Assembly: GCF_010183535.1 (NCBI RefSeq)
Contig: NC_071333.1
Coordinates: 20,830,587 to 20,894,586, forward strand
Length of the DNA: 64,000 nucleotides
Reading direction: 5' to 3'
Source: Caenorhabditis remanei
Lineage: Eukaryota > Nematoda > Chromadorea > Rhabditida > Rhabditidae
The notes below the pieces were generated by a model, which worked only from the letters and a program-made list of their open reading frames with translations, had not been told where the DNA came from and made no database searches. The translations under genes and the position numbers were made by a program. This document shows, in pieces, positions 23,035 to 34,904 of the stretch. Positions within the stretch are counted from its first letter, which is position 1. Each line of letters starts with the position of its first letter.

Positions 23035-25098
23035 TTCTAAAAATATAACTGGGCGGACGGACAGGAGATCGAATTGTTTCTTTTGTCTGAAAAACAGTTC
23101 TTAGAAACCGAAAAGGTTTGGAAAATTTACTTACCGGTGTTGAAAATTTTGAGTTGTATGTGGTTTCAGCATCATCTTGATTCCAGTCAGCGGCGGAGTG
23201 TTCCTATTTTTAAAAGAATATAGTTGCGAACATGTTTAATCGGTTTTGGCTAGCTTGTCGCGCCTCCAAGAAACATTTTACACGTTTCTCAAAACTGAGT
23301 GACTTACAGCCTGTTAAGATTTGCCGGGTAAATGCCGTATTTTGCTTATTTTTTGACGGGTTTTTGAGTGTTACTCGAAGCCATTAGATCCATTTCAAAT
23401 ATTGATTTAATAGCCATTTTACCCATGTAAATTACCTAGCTGTACCAAATTACAAAGCTTTCGGTTTAACTGAGCTCGAGATATCAAGAGAACTATCCCC
23501 AAATTGACTCGTTTGTCTTTACACGGTTTAAGAAAAGTATCGAAAATTCAATATAGAAGAAAAAACTTACTTGCGTTTCAACATCATCTATCATCCACAT
23601 TCCGATATCCTTCGTGTTGTTGACGGTTTGAGGAGTGTAGTTGGCTGATGAGTTGGTTGACCGTAGCTGAAAACTCATCAGTTTTAAAACCAGGAAAATA
23701 TTTAAGCAACTAACCTACCCCACTCATCCATTGGCAGTTGAGTTTCGCTTGAAAGATGATATTTGCTGAAAAAATGTACTTTAGTTACCTAGTTTTTGAA
23801 AGATTAGGAAACGTTCGACCCACATTGACTCAATGGTGTTTTAAGGTCTGTTTTAAAGTTCTGATGATTGCATGTTACGATATTTATGTTTTTACAGCGA
23901 AATGTTAGATAATATTGCTACTTTTTGAAAACTGGTGTGTTGGCCTAGAAATTTATTCACGGACATGTGAACCTTTTAGTTCATAGACGATTTTATTCTA
24001 ATTTTCGCCAGTTTCGGCGGTTTTCTCTCGAAAAAAATACCAAAAAATTTTAACCGAAAAATAACATGTCCGTAGTTGGCCACCTAGCTAACTGTTATCG
24101 GAAAATTTAGTTTTTTTTTGTTTAAAATGAAAAATAATTAGATTGTAACTCACCGCACTTGTTTTTGCAACTCCACTGGCTTTGGATTGTATTTTTGAAT
24201 CACCCTCTGGTGGCGGTTTCAGTAGGAGCTCGGAGCGTGGAGATCATGGCTGCTGAAAACTATTGTGTTTTCGATCTGGACCGTTTTCACATTTCGTTGG
24301 ATGCAGAAACTTAGCGCGGTGGTCTAAAAGTTCAACTTTGTCTCTCTCATTTTCTCATTTCTCGGATTTTTTTGTCATTATTTTCCATGATTTTTGCTGC
24401 TTTCTTCAACAATTTCGAGAAGATACGAAGAAAAACTATAGAAAACAGGCTAAACCATCAGAAACAGTGTTAACATCATCTACAACCAAAGAACAATATG
24501 AATTTCTAGGTGCACGTTGCTGATATTTTTAGACCAAAAGAATGAAAACTAAACTTTGAAAATTATCAACTCACCCATGTTCCATTTCTCGAACTTTGGA
24601 ACGTTTGGGCAGTCATAACGAGGCTGGAACCCATTTTGTCTGAAAAGTAATATTATAAATACACTTGATCATCCAACAAAAAAAGTATTAAAATTTCAAA
24701 CCGAGTTATTTGAAAACCATTTTTTGTACTTCTGGAAATAGTTGTGTGATAAACTTCAGATGTTATCCAAAATAAGAAAATGTGTGAACTCGGCTCTTTG
24801 GTTCCCCATAATTTGGTTCTGAGTGGCGGACCTATTGCAAAAACTTGCATTCAGACCGTCCTAACCACCTGCTAAGATTTTCAGAAATTTCCAAGCTCTT
24901 GGCCCTTCAAGCTGTTACAAAATAATGGTCTACTGTCAGAGTAGTCTATTCCCTCACGTTTATTAAGTTTTTTTTTACTCCAAAAATGATTCTGATATAA
25001 TTTTTACTTTTTTTAAAACTATTTTTTGAAATAAAATCTCACCTCTGTTGAACAACCAATCCATTGCGACATACTCTACATCGACACCGGTTTCAAAT
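23035..25098 (-). pseudogene. Multi-exon acidic protein remnant
   Basis: Candidate exons on the minus strand are 25098-25043 (GVDVEYVAMDWLF), about 24249-24157 (SELLLKPPPEGDSKIQSK, after an early TGA), about 23754-23714 (SSETQLPMDEWG), 23666-23571 (YTPQTVNNTKDIGMWMIDD), 23203-23135 (HSAADWNQDDAETTY) and about 23086 downward (TKETIRSPVRPPSYIF). The last three join in phase. The join between the exons near 23754 and 23666 gives two competing open frames, so the true structure is unclear. AATAAA is near 23020. Function unknown. Confidence 0.5.
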
Positions 25099-25880
25099 CT
25101 GAAAAAATAACTAATTCAGTTTGGAAATTGAAAGAATTTTCAAAAATTTTCAAAAAGTTTGAACAGAGCTCACTTTTAAAATCTCCAAACAAAAAAATTA
25201 GACTTCCATAAAAATCAAATTGAATCGATGGCGACTAAAATCTGAAAAACATTTTTCAGTTAAAAAACTTTTGGTCAATATTTTCCTCACCCAAAACCAC
25301 CAATCATAAACTTTAGGCTTCACATAAAATCAATATATACCTAGGCCGACATTCATACAGTAGAACGTCTGAAAAAAGTTTTAATAATTAACTTTAAAAA
25401 AATAGTAGATGTTCTAATTTCCCCCCAAAAACTACTTACCTAGTCTTGCGACGGGAATGAGAAAACCCACGCAGTATATTGGCTAGTTGGAGCGTCGTGT
25501 TCTCTGGCGCCTCTCCTTTTTCAACAGTCTGTTATCGGGGAAAATTCATTTGTGTTAGTGTGTCACCGGGAGGAGAAAGGGATCATTTTCTCTTTCTCTA
25601 CGTTTCTTACTATTTTCGAGGTTTATGTGTCAGTTGGTCAGTCGTTCTGAAGTCGGATGGAAGTTGAGATAGAAGGGAGACAGAGAAAAGTAGAGAGGCA
25701 AAACGATGAGCTTATTTTCACAAGCAATCATCCTGAAGACTATTTCAGGCTGCATACACACTTTAAAAACGTATTCGAACAGGAATCAAATCAACGAAAA
25801 AAGAACACACTGGATTTTTTTCTCAAAATAACTTCATTATGACAACAAAACAATTTTAACAAACAGTGAAATGAAAATTT
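25099..25880 (-). promoter_or_regulatory. Leader exons and cassette
   Basis: Leader exons lie near 25241-25175 and 25370-25292, with the cassette at 25438-25660 (CTAGTCTTGCGACGGGAATG, then GCGTCGTGTTCTCTGGCGCC). A plus-strand open frame over the cassette (25479-25667) is judged chance. Confidence 0.45.
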
Positions 25881-25884
25881 AACA

Positions 25885-26216
25885 AAAATTAATTTTAGGC
25901 ACTTAATCTTGTCGAAGTCGTGACAGGCTTTTCGGATGGATTGTCTGAAAATTGAAAGACATTGAACAAAATTTTTCAGATTGACAGAAAAAAGTGGAAT
26001 AAAAATTAAACCAACATCTCTGGTGTTTCATCTTGTAGCATTCGTGGCAAGTTTTACGAAGGGATTGACTGAAAAGTATAAAACAATGAAATCCGAATTC
26101 TTGTTTTCAAATTGGTAAAACTTTGTTTATACTCACATTTGTCATGCCCAGTGCGTCTGGTCCCATTTTTTCCTACTTCGCAGCGTCAACATGGTCTTCG
26201 TGGGTATTGACTGAAA
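25885..26216 (-). pseudogene. Short repeated exons, decayed
   Basis: Three related exons each begin shortly after TTTTCAG with TCAATMC or CAATCC. They are about 26216-26135 (THEDHVDAAK, TAG, EKMGPDALGM), about 26068-26010, and about 25942-25890 (NPSEKPVTTSTRLSA then stop). The exons look like tandem duplicates of each other. At least one nonsense codon is present. Confidence 0.4.
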
Positions 26217-28138
26217 ATATTAGCTATGTATTAGTAATGCTAATAAGCTCATAGCTAAATATTTTTTTACGTTTTTTTCAGTAAATATCGTTTAATTTTG
26301 CTAAAAAATGTCACAGTTATTACTGGTCGGATCGGTCCGACTTTTGCAAGTTTGAAAATATATCTTAAATTAACTCACGAGCTGGAAACAAGTCGCAGGA
26401 GCTTACTGATATATTCGTTTGACAATCTTTCGGGAAACTCCGTCTTCCTGAAAAATGTTTTGAGAGTTATGAAATTCTGAGTTTTGGATGTTTTATTCGG
26501 AACTGCAACTAGAAAACGTTCAGCCAGAAAATTTAGTGAGATCAAGTAGTTAACTATTGCTATGATATCAATTTTAGACTTTTTTGACTATGAGGGTTTT
26601 AGTTATGCATTCAGAATGAGTTGAATCCTACTGGTGAATAATTATGACTTTTAAAAAGGGCTTATTTTTGCCAAAACAAAAACACAGCAAGAAGAAAACT
26701 ATTTTGGAACGCAGAAATAGAAATTTCAGAGTCAAAATCTGAAGTTTAAAGTTTATTGCAACAGTTTCCTTCATCATCTCACTGAGATTTTGGACCGTTT
26801 CAGATATTGATACTTCATTTGAAAAAGCTTGCCACATTTGGTTCCAGCAGTTGGTTTTCTTTTTTTTTGTCAAAAAAGCTACTAATTTTTGAAACCGACT
26901 TACCTTCTACTCCATGACGAACATCGCTGCAATTCCCATGGATATTGTGATCCCAACACCCATGAGGAACCTGACTAAGGTGAAGAGAACATGATTGACT
27001 ATTTGCAAAAATGTATTTGAAAGTTTTTATGTTAGTTATTAGTTTGTGACACTTTGTAACTACGAATTAAACAACTAATGTACATTTTGCAACAATTTCC
27101 CGCAACTCGTCACTTGAACTTACCAAGACAAAACAAATTTAGAAAAATATTTAAAATTAGAATTCCATAAAAATCATCATAACAAATTGTTCGATCTCCA
27201 ACCAGAAGGAAATCTGAAAACAATATTCATATAGTTTTCATATAAAGTGTCAACCACTCACCTCAAATCTAATAAATATAAACATAATTCTAAAAAAATC
27301 AAATATCAAGTAATGTCGACTTCCATTTAGTAAAAAGTCTGGAAGAAAAAAAAACTTAAAAATTATAAAACCAAAACGATGGTCTATTCACTTCAAAAAA
27401 ATACAAGTAGAATGAGAAGATAGCGTCGCGACAGGTTTGAAAGAGGTTGTGTTCTCTCTCTGGCGTGTCTCGCGTCTCTTGATTTGTTATACTCTCTAGT
27501 TAAGGGTGTCATCGTTCTAGTTTTATTATCGGTTCTCTGTCGGGAAGGTTGTAGACTGATCATTGATTACGGAATTACCGTATCTCGAGGTATTTTTCTC
27601 ACGCTGAACATTGAAACTATAAACGAAATGGAAAAACGCGCCAACGGTACGCCAGATAGGTGGGTTTTTAGCCTAAAATTATCGATTTCGACTTTTTGAC
27701 AATATTTTTGCATTTTTCGGTTGAAAATTCAACATTTTTCATTGATTTGCGCGTGTGAATTTAAAAAAAAAACCGAACCTTCTGTCTCTACACATCCGGC
27801 ATCTTCAACTCCGACATTTCCTTCCTTAACGTGCCAATTTATGCCCATTAAATCTCGCACATCGTTTAGTGTTCAATGTTAACTGTTCAATTGAGCAATT
27901 CAGTTGGAATAGTAAGCAAACCAGACAAAAAGCCGCCTGAAGTTAGGTAGCACTGAATATATTTCGTATTAAGTTATAATATATTTATTTTAAACTGAGA
28001 AGACAAGAAAAAAAAACAGAAAAGAATTTAAACATCAAAAAATTGCCAAACAGAAGCCAAACTGCAAAAATAAAACACAAAATGAAATGCTGAAAACATG
28101 AAATTTAAAAAATGAATCCAGTCGTCCAACTTGTCTTC
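26217..28138. other. Intronic and intergenic sequence with one cassette
   Basis: No coding exon was recognised. Leader exons lie near 27211-27130 and 27338-27264 on the minus strand, and a degraded cassette at 27420-27580 (GTCGCGACAGGTTTG, GTGTCTCGCGTCTCTTGA). A minus-strand AATAAA for the following unit is near 27985. Bases 26600-26870 contain AT-rich sequence with no clear signal. Confidence 0.4.
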
Positions 28139-28425
28139 TTAGTTCTCCCACTCGTCATCCTCATCGCCTAGCTGAAACACGTTAGTTAAAACGTGAGAGA
28201 GGAACATACAACTCACCGGCACTTTCCAACATTAATTTTGGTTGATGCGGTCCAAATAATGGCCCAAATCAACTGTAACTGATATGGTTTTGTATTTAAA
28301 AATTTATTTTAAGAACTCACTGGTCTTCTTTTTGAGCAACCAAATCTTGCGTGCTACTTATTCTACAAAATCGGTCCTCCCGACATTACATAGACACCGT
28401 TGTTCATTGGCCCATTTTTCACACT
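28139..28425 (-). pseudogene. Three-exon protein remnant with two in-frame TAA
   Basis: Exons 28425-28321 (CEKWANEQRCLCNVGRTDF, TAA, ARKIWLLKKK), 28278-28217 (VDLGHYLDRINQN, TAA) and 28171-28139 (LGDEDDEWEN, stop) join with consistent phases throughout. A single frame runs the whole way and is broken only by two TAA codons. The AATAAATATA signal follows at about 27985. A leader exon lies upstream at 28567-28475. The acidic tail and Cys cluster are all that can be said about function. Confidence 0.6.
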
Positions 28426-28757
28426 CTGGAAACGTGAAACTGAACTCAACAATTATCGAAATTACTCACCTTCAAAATTCAACAGATATACAAATAAATT
28501 AAAACTAGAACTCCAAAAAAATCATTTAATAACCAATATTTGACGACATCTATTCCGTTAAGACGTCTGAAAACAAAGAAATTTTCATATTAGTTAAAAA
28601 TCACAAAGACTTACCTAAAATCCAACAAATACAAAAATTTTAAAGTCTGACTAAAATAATGAAAAAATGTTCAAACAAACATAAAACTAGATAGTCATGT
28701 TTTTATGTCTCTCATTTTTTTATGCTCTCTAAATTTTGGCTGATTGGACAAGACACC

Positions 28758-29233
28758 GATACGCAACACAAAGAGGATGATAATATTCTATATGACAACG
28801 TCTGTGACATGTCGGCAAGAAGAACTTTAGCCTGTGAAAATGTACAATGCACTTTTTTGACAGAAAACTTTATTCCGATACGCGACACAAATATAATTGC
28901 ATTTCTTTTTGTGATAACGTGTGTGACTTGTCTGCAAGTGAAACTTTCGCCTGTGAAAATGTACAATTCTCTTTTTTGACGGAAAAATTTCTTCCGATAC
29001 GCGACACAAATAGGATTACATTTCTTTTTGTGATAACGTGTGTGACTTGTCTGCAAGTGAAACTTTCGCCTGTGAAAATGTACAATTCTCTTTTTTGACG
29101 GAAAAATTTCTTCCGATACGCGACACAAATAGGATTACATTTCTTTTTGTGATAACGTTTGTGACTTGTCGGCAGGTGGAACTTTGGACTGTGGAAATGT
29201 ACAATCGCACTTTTTGAGAGAACATTTTATTCT
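28758..29233. repeat. 119-bp tandem repeat, four copies
   Basis: The marker GATACGCRACACAAA recurs at 28758, 28877, 28996 and 29115, exactly 119 bases apart. The two inner copies look nearly identical; the outer ones are diverged. The unit includes GTGTGACTTGTCTGCAAGTG and CCTGTGAAAATGTACAATTC. Because 119 is not a multiple of three, the long open frames seen across it shift between copies and are unlikely to be genes. Confidence 0.9.
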
Positions 29234-29700
29234 TATCTCCGTTTTTTAGTGTAGTCAACTTATGTCTGACTATGAATAGATTTTTTTGACTATAAATAGA
29301 TTTGTTCATTGAACAGGTCGAAATTCTATTTTTAGTCTCCCTTGGGGAGCAAGGTGTGTGAGCGAACATGTATAGGTACCAAGCAGCTAACAAGGAGTCA
29401 AACATGCTGTAATGAAGAGGACTGTTACTCTTAATCACATTTTAGAGCGTTCAGTACTCTCCATAGAAAATCTTCATGAATTTCTAAAGAGATATTACGA
29501 TTCTTCAGCTGAAGTAGTTCAGAGACTGTGACTAGACTCTATTAAACTTTTGCTTCCAATAATTTTGATATTTCCATCTGCTTGCATAGAAATAATAAAC
29601 AATAGTGTTTTGATTACATGAGTAGTTACAGAAACAGAACAGAACGGTATTTTTTCAAAACAATCATTTATTGAAAATGAAGCAAAATTTTTTCAAAAAT
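29234..29700. other. Intergenic
   Basis: No exon recognised. A minus-strand AATAAA for the next unit lies near 29665. Confidence 0.4.
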
Positions 29701-30035
29701 TAGCACTGACATCGTAGGCGTGTCGACTCTGAAATAACATTATTATGTCATTATTCACATTTCTATGCAGAAAAACACTATCAAATACAATACTGTTATT
29801 TTAGTATTTCACAGCTACTAAGCATTGATATAAAGTAACTCACTGTCCAAGGACTGTTCCGAATCCTCAATGACGTTCATCGAGCTTCCGGGTAATTGCT
29901 GTAAAAAAATTGGAGTAATTTTTATTATACGCATGTTAAAAAAAATGGTATAGCTTCACTCACCAATCTGAATTTATCCAACTTTTTCAAAATGGGTCTT
30001 CTAGTTCAGTCGCAATTGCTCCACTCTCTGAATTA
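29701..30035 (-). pseudogene. Three short exons, decayed
   Basis: Exons near 30027-29968 (SGAIATELEDPF, TGA, KSWINSDW), 29900-29853 (LPGSSMNVIEDSEQSLD) and 29732-29702 (STRLRCQC, TAA). The last two join in phase; the first does not. Non-coding sequence upstream (30120-30310) matches 11990-12250, so the unit was duplicated from the same source as the 12.5 kb unit. Confidence 0.4.
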
Positions 30036-32035
30036 GAAACATGTTTAATATATTTACGTTTTTGTGGCTTTTTTACCATTGTTTTCAAAACACCTAATTT
30101 TCTTAAACCTAATTTTTTTTTGAATTTTGGAAGGCTGACTCATAAATTTCTGAGACATATACATTTTTGAAACTAAAACTCACCTGCAATTCGCATTCTG
30201 TTGAACACGACTCTTCCGTGTGAAGTCTGAAAAAAGCTCATGTTACAAACAGTATAATCGAACAATTTACCATTCCCAACTATCGCAACTTCCCTAAATG
30301 GGATCTTCCCACCCCGTGGCGAATGGTACTCTTTTTTGGTCATGCAGACATGTTGCTGTCAATGCTGAAAAACGGATGCTCAGTTATTGTTTATTTTGAA
30401 CCGTTTATGACCAACAATTTATCTCAAAACAAAAACTTGCTCTCTGTTGATCTCCAAATATTCGTCTCCCTTTTCATTAAAAATTACATACCTGGAACTT
30501 TCCACTACTGAACTGCATGGCCTCAATAGCTTTATCCAGTTGGCAAAAATTCTGTGAACATAACTTCCAAGTTATCTCTCGGAAACCATTGTTTACCCTC
30601 ACAACCTCCTCCTTCAAAAACCTCCAGTGAGAGGTTCTCAAGAAATATTCAACCAGAAGAACATCTGAAAAACACGATTTATAAGAAAGCTAGTGAGGCA
30701 AGTATACTCACCTTCAAAAAAACAAAGAAACAAAACAATAATACATTAATTCTCGAAAAATCAGTAGACGGTGACGTTTATTCAGTAAAACATCTGAAAA
30801 ACTTATTTATGTAATTGTAAATTGTTATATTGTTAAAAAATCTTTTTTAATACAAACTCACCTGGATAGTGTGCATAAGGAATGAAAAATCTTTCCTCCT
30901 GCTGCTTTAAAAATGCGTCTTGGACTCTCGGCTCTCTTAAGTTAATATGATCTCTACTGTGTTTTACCGTTATCAGTCAGGACGTTGATTGATAATGATG
31001 CTTATGATTTTTATGACAATACAACGTGTTTCCCAATATCAGGAGCCGAAAGCGGGCAAAAAAATCTGAAACATCAAAAGAAGTGTCCTCCTGATAATTT
31101 TTTCAATTAGCGGTTCATAGTTTCATCACATTCAAAATATTACCAATCAACATACGGACACGGAATATCTAAAACACTAAAAATACAGTTTCCAACAAGA
31201 AAATGTCCAACAATTCTGATATTTCCAACTGTTAACATGGAAATAACAAATGAAAGTGTTTTATCTAGAAGCGTAGTAAAAAAACAGAACTGAACGGTTC
31301 TTTTGAAAACAATAATTTATTCAGAATTAAAAATATAATAGTAGTCTCAAAAAATCGAATTCAAACTACCGCGTTTTTGAGTGGTGCAACGGGGCGCGTT
31401 TGCATTAACCTCAGTGGGTTGGATATTTACGTTAGAGTTTTAACTATCTGTATTTCTACTAACAAGTTTATAGGTTGATTACAGATTGAGTTAGCAGACT
31501 AATTTTCTCGGGCGGCTCACACTTAATAGCACTGTCTTTTTACTCTCGTTCCTCCCCGCATGCAACGCGGTTGCGTCGCGGTCCACAATGAGTTTTCCAA
31601 TAATTGCTTCTTATTTTACCAATTTCCGTCAATTTCCTGTGTTTTTAAAATATTTTTTGTTGAAATTAAGTTTAGTACAGGGCAGACTACATTTTCTTTT
31701 TTTCTTATCTTTTTTTCTTTCAAAATTTGATAAAATTTGAAATTTTTTCAGAAGCACGATAAAAAAACGAGGGATTCCGCATGAAAAACTCAAAAAACAA
31801 ACAATTATTTCATCCGATTGGAAAGGGTAAGTGATTCTTCGTTGGAAATGTTGAAAACAGGAAAAATACGTGCATTTTTTAGTGTAACGTCGATTTTTGT
31901 TGAAAAATATTGAAGTGCTGTTCAAATATCTCAATATCATCATTTAAGAATTTGAACAGCGGTTGAAAACAGCAGCGAGAAGCACCAAGATTTTTGTGAA
32001 ATTATAGAAATTGATCAAAAAACTGATTTATTACA
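30036..32035. other. Leader exon, intergenic sequence and inverted-repeat edge
   Basis: A leader exon lies near 30795-30712 (minus). A minus-strand poly(A) signal is near 31315. Bases 31436-31505 carry part of the repeat seen in full at 34353-34480 (ATCTGTATTTCTAC, TTGATTACAGATTGAG). Bases 31880-31940 match the inverse of 61255-61310 (TTCAAATATCTCAATAT). No coding exon was recognised. Confidence 0.35.
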
Positions 32036-34260
32036 ATCTTGTGCGTCTTCTCCGAAAGTGATGTGTTGATTTTAGACAATGTTATCAAGTCCAAAAAAGC
32101 AACAACGTTTCATGATGGGTGAACTAGCTTTGAATAAGTGAGTTGCCTGGTCGGATTAATGAAAACACTGAGATTAGAAGCCTCGTCCAAAGGAAAATCC
32201 TTGATTTCAACAGTCCAGTGGATATTTTTGTTGCGTTTGACTGAAAGTCACAGAGAAAAGCTTCGTAGCATATTTATCTTGACTCTCGATGCTAAAACAT
32301 GAAGAATGCAACTGAAAACAAGTTTAATTCTCTGAAAATTGCTTTCTGATGCTGCCGCTTCTCTGATATAGTTCTGCGTCGTGCTAACTGTCCGGTTTTT
32401 CGACTTTCAACTTTATTTCAAGGTTCTGAGAACTTCCTTATTGTTCCTCAACTGTTGAAACTTGAAAAAGAACCAAATATTGAAATTGCCAGCAAGAGAA
32501 GACCACTAGGCCAGGGTAAAACAAACGCGCTCTATTGACACGCATTAGAGATGAGAGACGTGAGACTAGACTAGATGAGACTAACTATCGATTCCCTTCT
32601 TCAACGTTTTCTGCGCTTTGTAGTCGTTAAAATGACTTCAATCAAACAAAAGTGATTCTCATAGTTGCTATCAGTAAATGTTCGTATTTGAAAACCTTTA
32701 GATCTCATTATTTGTTCGTGGTTTGTAATAAAAACGTGTTTTTTTTTCAGAGTCCACCGGAAGTGGCATATGCCAATGATCCGGACGAAATCATGTACAA
32801 TCTTCATTTTGGACACTTCGAGAACCTTTCTGCACCTGATATGAAACTTGGAAAGTGAGTATTTACCTGATTATTGAATCAAAAATACATTATGGGTGCG
32901 GGAAGCGCTGGCCAATTTTTTTTTTGCGAAGACGAGCGAGACGTGATTGAAAACCAATAAGCATGAAAGTCAGTGGAAAGAAAATTAGCCGATTCCACTG
33001 ATTGGTGTGTTTTGAGCAGTTCCAGCAATCGGAGTCGAATTTTGAAAATTTTGAGTGGAAAATGGACCAGTTTAAATAAATGTTAGAGTGTTTTGGGCTA
33101 AAAACGGATTACTCGAGGGCGCTTTTCGAGCATTTTGTGTGAAACACGAAAATCAATGGTTTCGGAGGAGCAATTTGTGTCAAATTTTTGTCTATTTTCC
33201 CTATTTTAAAAGCATTTTTCAGTTTCGGCGGTTTCGGCTCAATGGGCGTCGTGTCGAACACATTCTACAGCTTATTCTTCTGATTGGAACAGCGACGACC
33301 GCTTCGCCGACATTTGTGGCTTCTCCTCGGCAGTGCGAGAGTAGATATTGACAATGGGATTCATCGGTTTCTGGAGCCGCCGGCACCGAGGAGGATTCTG
33401 AAGTAGCAGAAGGCGCTTCTGACGTCACGGCTTCCTGTGATATGTAAATTGGCGGCCTCGCGAATGGATCGTTTTCTGATTGTGGCTCATCGGGAGAGCC
33501 TATTTCTATACTGGCACGTGTTTATCGAATGAAGCCGGCGGATACTAATACTGGAGATTCTGAATCTGAGGATTCTGAATTTAACGTTGTGACGGACTTT
33601 GAATCGGGACGTCAGTGGAGGAGGTGGAACGGGAATGTAGTAAAATGCGACGAGAAGAATGCCTGGCGGATAGAAATTCCGAAAGTGGACGAGGTTCCGA
33701 AAGTGGACGAGGTTCCGAAAGTGGACGAGAATAATGGACGAGGTTTCGGAGCCCGAGCAATGTTCTGGTTTAGTGTGATATGAAAATGAGAAAACTAGAG
33801 AATTTAGGGTAAAAATTCAGTGAAAATCGACTGTTAAATCGAGAACCGACCAATTTATGGGTGATAAATGTCCGAGAATCTGACTTTGCTGGGACACGAT
33901 CTCGAATTCTAGCCTCTATATCAATTTTCAGATAGCTGCATCAAACCATCTATTGATAATAGTATCAATGTTGGACGTTCGAGACCCACCCTGAGGAATA
34001 TATTTTTCCGGAAATTAGAGAAACGATAAAAAAAGATCTATCTACGGTTGTTTCATTCGATGTCTATTTATTCGAATTCAATAGGCAAGACGATTGGCGG
34101 ATGGATAATTTGTGAACAAGTGAGTTCGAAAATGATATTGGTCGAATGAACCATACGTTGTTACAGAAATTCAATATATTCCTTGCAAAAATGTCTATGG
34201 ATTCGTGTGGCGAAACATCGAGATCGAGAAGGGGACCGCTAGATGTTGTCACAGCTTAAA
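32036..34260 (+). pseudogene. Plus-strand multi-exon gene remnant (left inverted arm)
   Basis: An ATG exon near 32080-32137 reads MLSSPKKQQRFMMGELALN up to a GTGAGT donor. Exon 32751-32853 reads SPPEVAYANDPDEIMYNLHF and ends at GTGAGT. The inverted copy at 63435-63353 reads VTFGIDPDKIVDCVLFSH, which confirms the frame. Further frames follow at 33265-33345 (SSDWNSDDRFADICGF), about 33365-33445 (EEDSEVAEGASDVTAS) and 33529-33783 (SESEDSEFNVVTDFESG, then an 18-base triplet repeat encoding PKVDEV three times), separated by frameshifts. An exon near 34168-34257 reads FNIFLAKMSMDSCGE. Acidic and repeat-rich; family unknown. Confidence 0.5.
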
Positions 34261-34352
34261 ATAATTAAAACCTATTATCTCCTTTTTCCAGTGGATCTGT
34301 ATTCCCTTCTGTCTATATTTTATCCCTGATGTGAGTTTATGTAGTTTGACTA

Positions 34353-34480
34353 ATCGTAGGCTCACCTTACGGAGTTCTCTGTTGAAAAATGTCACCAGAT
34401 GAATAGGTTGTGTAGATTCACGGATTCGATTATCTGTATTTCTACCAACTAGTTCATACGTTGATTACAGATTGAGCTAC
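34353..34480 (-). repeat. Dispersed repeat, copy near 34.4 kb
   Basis: About 125 bases that recur inverted at 60574-60700 and 61843-61970, and partly at 31436-31505. Markers are CTCAATCTGTAATCAACG, AGTTGGTAGAAATACAG, GTGACATTTTTCAACAGAGA and GTGAGCCTACG. It has no obvious terminal repeats. Confidence 0.6.
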
Positions 34481-34904
34481 CTGGATTTGGAGTATTAAAT
34501 AATCCTCCTTAACAGTGATTCAAACCCAAAATTTTCGTTTGGTGTTCACTATTGAAAAGCTATTCACGAGTGAACCGAAAAGTGCACCTTCGCAATCATG
34601 GGATATTTCCATGTATGATTCGTTCAATGGTAAGTTTCAAGGGTAATGTTTGACAGGGCGCGTTCTGTTCTGCCTCTCGGCAGTTTTTTTGTCATGAACT
34701 TTCCTTGTGAGATCGGAAACATTTGTTCAATATCCTCTTCGCATTTTTCCCAAGCACAAAAAGTTAAGAGACATTTTTTTTCTCGCTAGAAAGTACTATT
34801 CGAGTCCGATGGGTCAAAGAATCTAGAAAGAAATTTCAATCGGAAGCGAAATTATTCATAAGTTTCATAAATCTTCTAGTAAAAAACACTTTTAGCAAAG
34901 TTGG

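Noticed and set aside
28758..29233. CRISPR-like array
   Set aside because: The whole 119-bp unit repeats with no unique spacers, and the genome is clearly a nematode.
28712..29438. Long overlapping frames on both strands
   Set aside because: They are by-products of the 119-bp tandem repeat, whose period is not a multiple of three.
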